Shown: positions 26,055-34,599, numbered from the stretch's first letter. The stretch: DNA of 64,000 bases from Oceanobacillus caeni (GCF_019037185.1 NZ_JAHHXM010000001.1:247771-311770), one strand, 5' to 3'. Notes: generated by a model not told the origin, from the sequence alone. Program-made: numbers and translations.

Positions 26055-26924
26055 TTAATTTGGCTCTACGTGAACATGAACGCTGTATACTCCGTAATCT
26101 TTAATCATAATTTCCTCTACATAGGTTGAAATCTCATGAGCTTCATTTATATCTAACCTAGAATTAACAAGGATGACAACATCTATCACTTCATTATTTC
26201 CATAGTTTCTTCCTTTAATTTCTTTTACACCTTTAACTCCATCCACATTGGTAATTACATCGTGATATAGTTGAATTTTATTTTCATCAAATCCATCTGT
26301 TAGCTCATGGGAAGCTTGTCTAAATATATCCCAAGCTGTTTTACATATTAGTAATCCAACAATTATAGCTGCAAAAGTATCTAGCCAAGGCATGTTTAAT
26401 TGGGAGCCAAATATTCCTATCGCTGTTCCAATACTAACCCAAGCATCTGAAATGTTATCTTTAGAAGCTGCCATAACCGCCTTGCTATTAATCTTGGTTG
26501 CAAGCTTTTTATTATAACGGTAAACAAAATACATAGCTATTGCAGAAAACACAGCCACATATGCCGCCATTATGTCAGGTGACTCTTTCCCACCTTCAAC
26601 CATGGATGTTATAGCATCTATCAACACCTGTATACCAACAACAACCATAATAAAAGAGGCTATCATGGAGGCAATTGTTTCGCTTTTCCAATGACCATAG
26701 CCATGATCTTTATCAGGAGGCCTTTGTGCTAACCTTAATCCAACCAGTACGGCAATTGATGCAATAATATCAGTTGTATTGTTCAATCCGTCTGCTTTTA
26801 AGGCTGCGGAGTCACTCATATATCCTACCATTAGCTTTATAATAGATAGACAAATATAGGCTAATATACTAATGGTTGCACCACGTTCACCTAATTTTAG
26901 GTCTTTATATTTTTGTTCTTCCAT
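26055..26924 (-). CDS. Cation diffusion facilitator, 289 aa
   Basis: A CDF-family divalent metal exporter with six membrane spans and a C-terminal ferredoxin-like cytoplasmic domain (from about 210). Metal-site residues are seen in ADGLNNTTD (about 43-51) on helix 2 and SKDNISDAW on helix 5. The DxxxD pattern with Asn, rather than HxxxD, is typical of the manganese exporters MneP and MneS of Bacillus. It would protect against Mn(II) excess. The ATG at 26924 follows AGGAGAA. Single gene. Confidence 0.85.
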   Translation of the reverse strand: MEEQKYKDLKLGERGATISILAYICLSIIKLMVGYMSDSAALKADGLNNTTDIIASIAVLVGLRLAQRPPDKDHGYGHWKSETIASMIASFIMVVVGIQVLIDAITSMVEGGKESPDIMAAYVAVFSAIAMYFVYRYNKKLATKINSKAVMAASKDNISDAWVSIGTAIGIFGSQLNMPWLDTFAAIIVGLLICKTAWDIFRQASHELTDGFDENKIQLYHDVITNVDGVKGVKEIKGRNYGNNEVIDVVILVNSRLDINEAHEISTYVEEIMIKDYGVYSVHVHVEPN

Positions 26925-27203
26925 TCTTCTTCTCCTAACAAAGTATGTAAATAGAATATCAACTTAAAAGTTGGTGTGTCTATAGCAACCTTTTTGTATA
27001 CTTCTACAAAAGTAAGAGATGAGAATATATATTGCATGAGGTAAACAATCAATCGTAATTAGGCGTGTAAACTCCCATCGTCTTGAAAACTTGACCATTC
27101 ACGAACATTATTACCCGAAGACAAAATTGCTAATTGCACATTGAAGGGTAGTGAGGTTACAAAGTTCAACAATCATGGTAAAATCTTTAGACGTTCACAA
27201 AAA
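26925..27203. other. Intergenic region upstream of the CDF gene
   Basis: About 280 bases. A short minus-strand open stretch at about 27060-27175 reads 35 codons but has no ribosome site and is not recognised. No riboswitch-like conserved core (including the manganese yybP-ykoY type) was recognised by eye. Confidence 0.35.
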
Positions 27204-27238
27204 TACACACGCTATTTATAATATAAAATAGCGTGTGC
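27204..27238 (-). terminator. Terminator of ctaB
   Basis: Stem ACACACGCTATTT / AAATAGCGTGTG with a 7-base loop, followed on the minus strand by TATTTTTG. Confidence 0.75.
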
Positions 27239-27300
27239 GTAATGTTATTTGCTATTATTAGGAATTTCCCTTGTTTTCTACTCATTTTAAATGGGGTAAA

Positions 27301-28203
27301 TCAAAGATCAAAGATAATACCCATAAGTGAATAGATAATAACAGTTGAAAAAAGAATGGTCATATAGATTAAGGAATAAATAAACATGGATTTTGCCCAT
27401 TTTTCCGAATCCATCCTCTTAGAACCAACCATACTTAAAACAAGCCAAATAATACCTAAAAGAAGTGCCACTAACATTAATCCGATACTTAACGAACCAA
27501 AGAGAAAACTGATTGCAATTAATACAATTAAGTAAATATTCGTTTGTACATACGTCCGCTTAATCCCTTTTACTACGGGCAACATCGGTACTTTTGCTGC
27601 CTTATATTCATCGTGTCTCCTAATAGCTATAGCGTAAAAATGCGGCATTTGCCAAATAATTGTGATGACAAACAGTCCAAGGATGGCAGGATGTGTGATG
27701 TCTGGATAAATAGCAGCCCATCCAATGAGAGGTGGCATTGCTCCAGAAATACTTCCTATCTCCGTGTTGTAAACTGTTCTTCTCTTACTCCACATCGTAT
27801 ATGGGACAATATAAAAGAATAATCCTAGGAAACCTAGAAATGCTGCTAATGGAGTGGTTAATGCTAGAGATATGATTCCAAAAATAGACATGAAGATACC
27901 AAGCCATAGTACTGTACTAGGTTTTATTTCTTCTGTTACTGTTGGTCTGCTTTGGGTTCTTTGCATGATTGAATCGATGTCTCGATCATATAAATTATTA
28001 AAAGCTCCTGCCGCTCCAATGACCAAAATAGTACCAATAAAAGCAAATATAATTTCAGGCCATTTCTCAAAAATACTAATTTGATACGTGTATAACGACA
28101 ATGTTAACCCTGCAAACATAGGGATTAGATTTGATTTAATGATCCCGGTTTTAATGGTTTGAGCCAAGATTTTTGACAAAGGTAGGTTTTCTACCTCCCC
28201 CAT
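27301..28203 (-). CDS. ctaB: Protoheme IX farnesyltransferase (heme O synthase), 300 aa
   Basis: A UbiA-superfamily membrane prenyltransferase that adds a farnesyl group to heme B for the terminal oxidases. The Asp-rich motif NNLYDRDID (69-77) with QRTQSRP is diagnostic, and the second motif KRRTVYNTEIGSISGAMPP is present. About 8-9 membrane spans. The ATG at 28203 follows AAGGAAG by about 10 bases. The usual Bacillus partners ctaA and the cta operon are not adjacent here. Confidence 0.93.
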   Translation of the reverse strand: MGEVENLPLSKILAQTIKTGIIKSNLIPMFAGLTLSLYTYQISIFEKWPEIIFAFIGTILVIGAAGAFNNLYDRDIDSIMQRTQSRPTVTEEIKPSTVLWLGIFMSIFGIISLALTTPLAAFLGFLGLFFYIVPYTMWSKRRTVYNTEIGSISGAMPPLIGWAAIYPDITHPAILGLFVITIIWQMPHFYAIAIRRHDEYKAAKVPMLPVVKGIKRTYVQTNIYLIVLIAISFLFGSLSIGLMLVALLLGIIWLVLSMVGSKRMDSEKWAKSMFIYSLIYMTILFSTVIIYSLMGIIFDL

Positions 28204-28254
28204 TTATGTTCACTTCCTTTTTCTTGATAAGTTATGATTTTTTACTTCGAGTGC

Positions 28255-28310
28255 TTGTTCAAAAAGGAGGATGAAGTCGAAGTGACATTTTCACCGGACT
28301 TTTTGAACAA
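28255..28310. repeat. Inverted repeat upstream of ctaB
   Basis: TTGTTCAAAAAG (28255-28266) and its exact reverse complement CTTTTTGAACAA (28299-28310) enclose 32 bases. It may be a regulatory hairpin or a small intergenic repeat. It lies about 55 bases upstream of the ctaB start. Confidence 0.5.
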
Positions 28311-28500
28311 CCTCTTCCATAAAGATATGTTGATAATACTAAACAGACTTAAATATACCATATAGTATTTGTTAAAGTCATTGTTTTTCCACTTTGATTA
28401 CAGTTATGTCGTATCCTATCTTCACACTTTTTTCACTATTTCTTTTTGGTTAGCTCTCGCAAATATGTAACTTTTCCTATATTATTTTAAGGGGAGAGCC

Positions 28501-28524
28501 ATGGGAACAGGCCCCGTTTCCTAA
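28501..28524 (+). CDS. Putative 7-aa leader peptide (MGTGPVS)
   Basis: ATG GGA ACA GGC CCC GTT TCC TAA, with AAGGGGAG 4 bases upstream, about 100 bases before the MFS gene. It ends 6 bases before the second leader frame. This is typical of ribosome-sensing leaders of antibiotic-inducible genes; translation is an inference. Confidence 0.45.
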   Translation: MGTGPVS

Positions 28525-28530
28525 TAATTA

Positions 28531-28596
28531 ATGATGAAGCGGGACAAGAGACTTGTCCTTCTGTCTCTAGTGAAACAGCTTACTATAATGGAGTGA
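28531..28596 (+). CDS. Putative 21-aa leader peptide before the MFS gene
   Basis: Begins MMKRDKRLVLLSLVKQ and ends TIME-stop. The stop TGA overlaps the GGAG ribosome site of the MFS gene and lies 3 bases before its ATG. There is no good ribosome site of its own, so it would depend on reinitiation after the 7-aa frame. The length and position recall the 20-aa leader of tetA(L). Confidence 0.45.
   Translation: MMKRDKRLVLLSLVKQLTIME
28540..28569 (+). promoter_or_regulatory. Overlapping alternative hairpins (possible attenuator)
   Basis: GGACAAG/CTTGTCC (28542-28548 with 28552-28558) and AGAGAC/GTCTCT (28547-28552 with 28563-28568) share bases, so they cannot form together. A further CCCG/CGGG pairing (28513-28516 with 28540-28543) would compete with the first. 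This fits a translation-attenuation switch controlled by stalled leader ribosomes. Confidence 0.5.
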
Positions 28597-28599
28597 CCT

Positions 28600-29778
28600 A
28601 TGTTGAGTACAAATAAAGCGTTATCTATCTTATTTGCCGTCATGTTTCTCGTGATGGTTGGTTTCGGAATTATTATCCCTGTCATCCCCTTCTATGCGGA
28701 GGAACTGGGTGCTTCGCCAACCGAATTAGGGCTATTGATGGCAGTTTATTCATTAATGCAATTGATTTTCGCACCGATGTGGGGAAGAGTTTCTGACCGA
28801 ATTGGGCGTAAACCTGTTATTATGATTGGAACATTAGGACTAGCACTTTCCTTTTTCTTAACGGCCATTTCCACACAATTATGGATGCTATTCGCAGCAA
28901 GAATTATTGGTGGGGTTTTATCTTCTGCCAATATGCCGACAGTTATGGCATATGCAGCAGATATCACATCAGAAGAAGATCGAGGAAAAGGCATGGGAAT
29001 TGTAGGTGCTGCAATCGGACTAGGATTTATATTTGGTCCTGCAATCGGCGGCATTTTCTCAAAATCAAGCTTAAGTACACCTTTTTTCTTGGCGGGAATC
29101 TTTTCTCTTTTTACCTTTTTCATGGTAATGTTCATTTTAAAAGAATCCTTATCTGTAGAAAACAGAAGAAAAAAATCCCCAGGAAAATCTGGAGGATTAT
29201 GGATAACGTTAAATGGCCCAACGTCTATCATGTATTTCTTATCATTCTTCGTTACCCTTTCTTTAGCTGGGTTAGAAGCAACTTTTGCCTACTTCGCTGC
29301 GGAAAAGGCGGATTTAGAAACAACCGAATTAGGTTACATCTTCATGATCATGGGACTTGGTAGCGCCATCGTACAAGGTGGTATGGTTGGTAAATTAATT
29401 AAACGATTTGGTGAAGGCTTTGTCATCCAAATTGGAATTTTTGTTTCTGCAGTTGGCTTTCTACTAATTCTATTCACGGAAAGCTTTACGACAGCAGCTA
29501 TCTTTTTAACCATCTTTGGTTTAGGTAATGGAGTTATCCGGCCAGCTGTCTCCTCTATACTTACGAAGCGTTCTAGGACTGGACACGGTGGTGTAACAGG
29601 GATGATCTCCTCCTTCGATTCACTTGGAAGAATTATCGGCCCACCATTAGGAGGTTGGCTATATTCTATTTCTATTGGATTACCGTATGTTTCAGGTATT
29701 ATGCTATCGATTATTGCGTTTGTGCTATTTCGAATATTTTCAGCCTCACAGTCAAAAGGGATTAGTCGCGGGTATTAG
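28600..29778 (+). CDS. MFS multidrug/tetracycline-type efflux transporter, 392 aa
   Basis: Twelve predicted membrane spans. It starts with a typical TCR/Tet-like helix (FGIIIPVIPFYAEELGAS) and carries the MFS loop motif GRVSDRIGRKPVI at about 62-74 and the antiporter motif GIVGAAIGLGFIFGPAIGG in helix 5, which marks drug-proton antiporters. The ATG at 28600 has GGAG 6 bases upstream. The upstream region carries two short leader frames and competing hairpins, suggesting induction by an antibiotic that slows ribosomes. The substrate is not determined. Confidence 0.87.
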   Translation: MLSTNKALSILFAVMFLVMVGFGIIIPVIPFYAEELGASPTELGLLMAVYSLMQLIFAPMWGRVSDRIGRKPVIMIGTLGLALSFFLTAISTQLWMLFAARIIGGVLSSANMPTVMAYAADITSEEDRGKGMGIVGAAIGLGFIFGPAIGGIFSKSSLSTPFFLAGIFSLFTFFMVMFILKESLSVENRRKKSPGKSGGLWITLNGPTSIMYFLSFFVTLSLAGLEATFAYFAAEKADLETTELGYIFMIMGLGSAIVQGGMVGKLIKRFGEGFVIQIGIFVSAVGFLLILFTESFTTAAIFLTIFGLGNGVIRPAVSSILTKRSRTGHGGVTGMISSFDSLGRIIGPPLGGWLYSISIGLPYVSGIMLSIIAFVLFRIFSASQSKGISRGY

Positions 29779-29825
29779 GGGTTAAATCTTGTTGTGGTAT
29801 GATGATGAATATCGGGATTTGGGTG

Positions 29826-29930
29826 TCGGATATCAGCATTCGCGAGCAGTTTATCAGTACTTACTCTCGGATATCAGCATTTGCGAGCAGTTTATCAGTA
29901 ATTGCTCTCGGATATCAGCATTCATACACA
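29826..29930 (+). repeat. Tandem 41-bp repeat, 2.6 units
   Basis: Two nearly identical 41-bp units, TCGGATATCAGCATTCGCGA plus GCAGTTTATCAGTACTTACTC and its variant, start at 29826 and 29867, and a third partial unit starts at 29908. Each unit holds internal near-palindromes (GATATC, TTCGCGA). It lies between the MFS stop and a 43-aa gene. Similar repeats exist downstream of genes in several Bacillaceae. Confidence 0.85.
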
Positions 29931-29979
29931 GAACTCGAAGAAAATTTTAATAAAAACAACAATATTCGGAGGAAATATC

Positions 29980-30111
29980 ATGAATAAATGGTTTATAACT
30001 TTTACGATTGGCATTTTAACTATATTGCTTTATCTAGATCTTCATTTCCAAGGTCAGGTTTATAAACGTTTGCCAGAAAAATGGAAACAACGCTTATCTA
30101 GTTTGGTTTGA
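29980..30111 (+). CDS. Small single-span membrane protein, 43 aa
   Basis: Begins MNKWFITFTIGILTILLYLD: one hydrophobic helix (about residues 4-20) and a basic tail ending YKRLPEKWKQRLSSLV. The ATG at 29980 has CGGAGG 7 bases upstream, which is why the shorter reading is preferred over an upstream in-frame start. It resembles many unannotated single-span Bacillaceae peptides. Function unknown. Confidence 0.6.
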   Translation: MNKWFITFTIGILTILLYLDLHFQGQVYKRLPEKWKQRLSSLV

Positions 30112-30157
30112 GGGTAAAAGGAGGAGCCCGCTTACATAGGATTCCCCCTTACTCCTC

Positions 30158-31273
30158 TTACTTATTTTTCTTCAACTCTTTTTTATATTGCTCCCGGACC
30201 ATTTCTGCAATTTCGTCAGCGGACATTGATTCCATATCGTTTTGATAACTTAATTTCTCACAAACCTTGATATAAGCAAATGCTAAACTTGTTGTTATCG
30301 TCGAGGCAACCGCTCCGTTAATGATCCCGCCTGCAACTGTACCAACTCCCGGAATGAACTTAAGCAGTTGTCCAACCATTGCTCTTCCTGTTAGAGTCGC
30401 GGCACTTGTCCCAGCCAAAGCTGAAACAATCGTCTGGATCAAAGCACGTGACCGAGAAAAGCCGAAAATATTGGTGATTTTTGTAATTAAGGTTATCTGT
30501 ATCCCAGATAAAACTACAGCATCGGAAAACGGAATTGGGGCAAACCCGGCTCCAAACGAACTAGCGATGAAACCGGTCGACCACTTTTTTGCTTCTTTTA
30601 CCTTTAAATCAATATTTGTTTTTTGCGCATTAACAAAGGCTCTTTTCGTTGCTTCTGGTAAAGCATCAAAAGTGGCATCGACAAGATTATTTAATCCATA
30701 GGCAGGTATTTCTATATTATTGATAATCCTTTTAGGAGCGGCTAGTAAGCGAACCATATTTTTTACCGGTAATTCTAATTTCTCTAATTGTTCATAAAAA
30801 GATGTATCATCACTAAAGCATTGCGTTAATACAAGAATTACAGGCATTTTTTTAGAGAACAACCGGATCCATTCGATTTCTTCTTGCTCAATCCGATACG
30901 ATTCATAAGAGATACAATACCACATGAGATGAATATGCTCATTAATATCTTTATTCTTTTCCCGCTTCATAATTTCGTCTAAAATTTCATTTTGTACTTC
31001 TTCTCTTGCAATTTCCGTTAGCTCTAGCCCTTTCGTATCAAATAAAGTGACAGGAACCGAGTCTTTAGAAATTCTTTGTAAATGCTGGGTAATGGGCTTG
31101 CCAGTACCTGTTTGCACCATCTTCTCGCGAAAAATAGCATTAATAAGTGTACTTTTGCCAACACCCGTTTTTCCTGCAATCATAATGTTTGGCTTTACCA
31201 TACTGTCATAGTCCGATTCCAGCTCTTTTATAATATCTTTCATGTTAAGATCCATACCTGATGTTTTCTTCAT
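30158..31273 (-). CDS. YfjP-type GTPase with C-terminal DUF697 domain, 371 aa
   Basis: An N-terminal Era-like G domain with P-loop AGKTGVGKST (33-42), switch region and G3 DTKG, then a C-terminal hydrophobic DUF697 domain (about 220-345: APIPFSDAVVLSGIQITLIT, then Gly/Ala-rich helices). The expected NKxD or TKxD base-recognition motif appears as LTQCFSDD, so nucleotide specificity may be altered. DUF697 GTPases associate with membranes; their role is poorly known. The ATG at 31273 follows AAGGGGAGAAG. Single gene. Confidence 0.85.
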   Translation of the reverse strand: MKKTSGMDLNMKDIIKELESDYDSMVKPNIMIAGKTGVGKSTLINAIFREKMVQTGTGKPITQHLQRISKDSVPVTLFDTKGLELTEIAREEVQNEILDEIMKREKNKDINEHIHLMWYCISYESYRIEQEEIEWIRLFSKKMPVILVLTQCFSDDTSFYEQLEKLELPVKNMVRLLAAPKRIINNIEIPAYGLNNLVDATFDALPEATKRAFVNAQKTNIDLKVKEAKKWSTGFIASSFGAGFAPIPFSDAVVLSGIQITLITKITNIFGFSRSRALIQTIVSALAGTSAATLTGRAMVGQLLKFIPGVGTVAGGIINGAVASTITTSLAFAYIKVCEKLSYQNDMESMSADEIAEMVREQYKKELKKNK

Positions 31274-31366
31274 TTTCTTCTCCCCTTAAAATACCTTTTC
31301 ATTACTGACAAGACTTTTTGTTTTATTATACCCCAACATCCATGACCGCTACTCTTCTATTATTAT

Positions 31367-31391
31367 GTTTAAAGATAAAAAAGCTGGGTAT
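31367..31391 (+). promoter_or_regulatory. Sigma-B-type promoter of the GlsB-like gene
   Basis: GTTTAA, 13 bases, GGGTAT: matches the Bacillus general-stress sigma-B consensus (GTTTAA N12-15 GGGTAT) at every position. It lies 47 bases upstream of the coding start. Confidence 0.75.
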
Positions 31392-31437
31392 ATTAACTAA
31401 CACAAAATTAAATTTTACTGAAAAGGATGTTGACATA

Positions 31438-31686
31438 ATGGGATTTATTTGGAGTTTAATAGTAGGAGGAATTCTTGGTTGGATTGCAGGTCTAATTATG
31501 GGCAAGGACATACCCGGTGGAATTATTGGTAATATAATTGCTGGTTTTGTTGGTGCATGGCTAGGTTCTCTCATACTTGGAGATTGGGGACCTGAAATAG
31601 GAAACTTTCGTATAATACCTGCACTAATTGGTGCAATTATCCTTATTTTCATTGTGAGCCTTATTATGAAGGCTGCTAGGAAATGA
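31438..31686 (+). CDS. GlsB/YeaQ/YmgE-family stress membrane protein, 82 aa
   Basis: A small protein with three glycine-rich hydrophobic segments (MGFIWSLIVGGILGWIAGLI start, then GGIIGNIIAGFVGAWLGSLI), matching the transglycosylase-associated protein family. These are general-stress membrane proteins of unknown reaction. The ATG at 31438 follows AAAAGGA by 10 bases; the longer open frame to 31318 contains the promoter and is not coding. The sigma-B promoter upstream fits a stress role. A bidirectional terminator follows. Confidence 0.85.
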   Translation: MGFIWSLIVGGILGWIAGLIMGKDIPGGIIGNIIAGFVGAWLGSLILGDWGPEIGNFRIIPALIGAIILIFIVSLIMKAARK

Positions 31687-31741
31687 GAACTAAAACTCAG
31701 ATTACAGCTCAGATATCGGTATTCCAACCAAGATATCAAAT

Positions 31742-31783
31742 AAAAAGCCTAATTTCCAATATAATTGAGAAATTAGGCTTTTT
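31742..31783. terminator. Bidirectional terminator
   Basis: AAAAAGCCTAATTT / AAATTAGGCTTTTT, a 14-bp stem with A- and T-runs. It serves the GlsB-like gene and possibly the converging esterase operon. Confidence 0.85.
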
Positions 31784-31875
31784 ATAGAAAAATATCTATT
31801 TTAATTATTATTGTATTCCGCAACCGTTACGGTTCGTTTAGCCTTAGGTTTCACAACAGCTTCTCATACTACTTT

Positions 31876-32493
31876 TTACTGCTTGTTTTTCTGCTTACTC
31901 TTATACCATTTACTAGCTGCTTCTACTTCACTATAGGTTAATTGATGCCCTCTATTTTCCCAGTGAAGTTCCACTTTTGCACCTGCTCCCTTTAACAAGG
32001 ATGTTAATTCTTCTGACTCTTGGGCTGAACATATCGGATCATTGGTACCTGCTGCAATAAATACATTCTTACCTGATAAATCCGGCAAATCAATTCCCCT
32101 TCTTGGAATCATGGGATGATGGAGAATTGCGCCTTTTAAAGCGTCTTTATAATGGAACATGAGGCTTGCTGCAATATTTGCTCCATTTGAATATCCTATC
32201 GCAAAAACATTATTACGATCAAACTCATATTTTTCAGCTGCTTCATCCAAAAATTCGTTCAATTCTTTTGTACGGAAAACCAAATCTTCTTCATCAAATA
32301 CACCTTCAGCTAATCTTCTAAAAAAGCGTGGCATTCCATTCTCAAGAACATTTCCTCTTACACTTAAAACATTGGCATTTGGATCCATTTTATCTGTAAG
32401 AGGCAGAAGGTCATGTTCCGTTCCACCAGTTCCATGTAATAATAGTAGTGTCGGTTTAGATGCGTCATTTCCTTTTTGAAAAATATGTTTCAA
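31876..32493 (-). CDS. mhqD: MhqD-like carboxylesterase/phospholipase, 205 aa
   Basis: An alpha/beta hydrolase with oxyanion HGTGG (20-24), nucleophile elbow GYSNG (Ser102), Asp in GTNDPI and His in RGHQLT. It is close in form to B. subtilis MhqD, induced by quinones and phenols. The start is the TTG at 32493 with AAAGGGAGG 7 bases upstream (protein start MKHIFQKG). It is the last gene of a four-gene run with three dioxygenases. After its TAA the same frame continues, through a second stop, as protein-like sequence to 31801, perhaps a lost tail. Confidence 0.85.
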   Translation of the reverse strand: MKHIFQKGNDASKPTLLLLHGTGGTEHDLLPLTDKMDPNANVLSVRGNVLENGMPRFFRRLAEGVFDEEDLVFRTKELNEFLDEAAEKYEFDRNNVFAIGYSNGANIAASLMFHYKDALKGAILHHPMIPRRGIDLPDLSGKNVFIAAGTNDPICSAQESEELTSLLKGAGAKVELHWENRGHQLTYSEVEAASKWYKSKQKNKQ

Positions 32494-32522
32494 CTGTATT
32501 CCTCCCTTTAACAATAAAGTGC

Positions 32523-33509
32523 TTAGTTCTCATACTCTTTCTCAAATTCCTTCGTGCTTCTAACTGTATCGATAGGTCTTACTAATTTTTCAATTTCCTC
32601 ACGTTTTGCTTCAAAGAATGGGGGTAAGGATAGTTTTTCTCCAAGTGTTTCATATGGCTCATCACCCGTAAATCCAGGTCCATCTGTTGCAATTTCAAAT
32701 AAGATTTGCGGAGCAACATTAGCATAGAGCGAACCAAAATAATATCGTTCGACAAAACCTGAATTTGGCAATCTAATTTCATCAAACCATTTCTTCCAGT
32801 CATCTAATACGGAGCGATCTTCCACTCGGAATGCAGCATGGTGAACGGTACCGTAACCTTGGCGGGCACGTGGAAGAATGTTGTTAAACTCCACAACGAC
32901 TTGTGCACCATTTCCGCCTTCCCCTACTTCAAATAAATGGAACGAGCCTTCCTTATCTACCTCTTCAAAGAACAATACCCTTTCCATAATGGTTTTAAAG
33001 TAATCCATGTTAGATACTCGTACGAAGACTGGCCCTAACCCAGTAATGGCATACTCCAAAGGAATCGGTCCTTTTTGCCAAGGGGTTCCTGAAGCTACAC
33101 CTTTATTATTCTCATCAGAAATTAATTGGTATTGCTGATCATCAAAGTCAACAAAGTTAAGTACTTTCTTCCCAAATTGCTCTTTAATTCCTGTGTGTTT
33201 CACATTTAAACGATTAAACCGTTTCACCCAATAGTCCAATGCTGCATCATTCGGAACACGGAAAGAAGTTTTTGAAATTTCATCTGTTCCATGCATCCCC
33301 TTTGGAATACCAGGGAAATCAAAGAAAGTCATGTCTGTCCCAGCGCTACCTACATCATCCGAAAAAAACAAATGATAGGTTTGAATATCGTCTTGGTTAA
33401 CAGTTTTCTTAACTAATCGTAATCCCAATGTATACGTGAAAAATTCATAAATCCTCTCTGCACTGCTCGTTATTGCGGTTATATGGTGTACTCCTTTTAA
33501 TGGTTGCAT
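32523..33509 (-). CDS. mhqO: VOC ring-cleaving dioxygenase (MhqO-like), 328 aa
   Basis: Two vicinal-oxygen-chelate modules. Metal ligands are expected from HHITAI at the start (His8/9), GTVHHAAFRV and ILFEIATD near the end; all three are present. Family members (MhqA, MhqO, MhqE) open hydroquinone or catechol rings during thiol-stress defence. The ATG at 33509 follows GGAGG by 7 bases; the longer reading to 33536 lacks a site. It is 29 bases upstream of the esterase. The longer C-terminus (REEIEKLVRPIDTVRSTKEF) separates it from the next two paralogues. Confidence 0.87.
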   Translation of the reverse strand: MQPLKGVHHITAITSSAERIYEFFTYTLGLRLVKKTVNQDDIQTYHLFFSDDVGSAGTDMTFFDFPGIPKGMHGTDEISKTSFRVPNDAALDYWVKRFNRLNVKHTGIKEQFGKKVLNFVDFDDQQYQLISDENNKGVASGTPWQKGPIPLEYAITGLGPVFVRVSNMDYFKTIMERVLFFEEVDKEGSFHLFEVGEGGNGAQVVVEFNNILPRARQGYGTVHHAAFRVEDRSVLDDWKKWFDEIRLPNSGFVERYYFGSLYANVAPQILFEIATDGPGFTGDEPYETLGEKLSLPPFFEAKREEIEKLVRPIDTVRSTKEFEKEYEN

Positions 33510-33562
33510 GTTTATTCCTCCAGCCTTTCGTTTCATTTTGATTGGTTCATTGTTCTATCATT

Positions 33563-34498
33563 TCATAAATCTTCTTTCTCCACTTCAATTGGAGGTAATA
33601 TTTCTTCAAATTTTTTCCTTTTATGTTCAAACCAGCTTGGTAGCATTAACTTCTCACCGAGTTTCCCTGGAGATTCATCAATCGAAAACCCCGGAGAATC
33701 AGTTGCCATCTCAAAAAGGATTCCGCCTGGTTCATAAAAATAAACAGCTTTAAAATAATTGCGTTCTTTTATCTCAGTCGGTTTATAGCCTTTTTCCTCT
33801 AGTAACTCTCTCCAATTTTCAAGTTCTTCATCATCTTTTGCTCTCCAGGCAATATGATGTACCGTACCTGCACCTGCAAGTCCTCTAACAGATGGGGATA
33901 GTTTAATGTCAATCAAATTACCTAACACTCCATCCGATTTAAAACGTAAATAATCATCTTCTTGTTTAACAAAATTCATGTTCAATATGGTTTCTAGCAC
34001 ATCTTTGGTTTGATTTGGCTGTGCTGAATTTAGAATTACACCGCCAAATCCTTTAATGGCATTTTTTGATGATATGCCATTCGTTCTCCAACTATTTTCT
34101 AATCCTTCATCACGTTCCACTATTTCTAGTTTTAATCCATCTGGATCTTTAAACTTCATATAGTTTTCATTAAAACGGGTCTCTAAAGTGAAAGAAATTT
34201 TATATTCGCGCAAACGATTTTTCCAAAAATCCATCGAACCTATCGGAACCACATAACTTGTCGTTCCTACCTGTCCAATACCAACACGTCCTTTAGGAAG
34301 TTTTGGGCAAGGGAAGAAAGTGATAATGGTTCCGGGATCTCCTGATTCATTCCCGAAATATAAATGATATACTTCAGGTCGATCAAAGTTCACCGTTTTT
34401 TTCACAAGTCGTAACCCTAACACTCTGGAATAAAAATCAACATTCACTTGTGGATCATTAACAATTGCTGTGATGTGATGAATTCCGGCTGTTTTCAT
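33563..34498 (-). CDS. VOC ring-cleaving dioxygenase, paralogue 2, 311 aa
   Basis: The same two-module VOC architecture: GIHHITAIV (5-13), LGLRLVKKTVNFD, GTVHHIAWRAKDD and ILFEMATDSPGF with the metal ligands. It is closer to the 34600 gene than to the 32523 gene. The ATG at 34498 has GGGGGAAAG upstream. Expected substrate: a quinol or catechol; iron or manganese cofactor. Gaps of 53 and 101 bases to its neighbours fit one operon. Confidence 0.87.
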   Translation of the reverse strand: MKTAGIHHITAIVNDPQVNVDFYSRVLGLRLVKKTVNFDRPEVYHLYFGNESGDPGTIITFFPCPKLPKGRVGIGQVGTTSYVVPIGSMDFWKNRLREYKISFTLETRFNENYMKFKDPDGLKLEIVERDEGLENSWRTNGISSKNAIKGFGGVILNSAQPNQTKDVLETILNMNFVKQEDDYLRFKSDGVLGNLIDIKLSPSVRGLAGAGTVHHIAWRAKDDEELENWRELLEEKGYKPTEIKERNYFKAVYFYEPGGILFEMATDSPGFSIDESPGKLGEKLMLPSWFEHKRKKFEEILPPIEVEKEDL

Positions 34499-34599
34499 AA
34501 ACTTTCCCCCAACCTATTCTGCTCTCACGATAAAAAATACATCACCAATTTTCGCGTAATAAAAGCCGGCTAATCGACTTACTGCGTTGAAGCTTTTCA

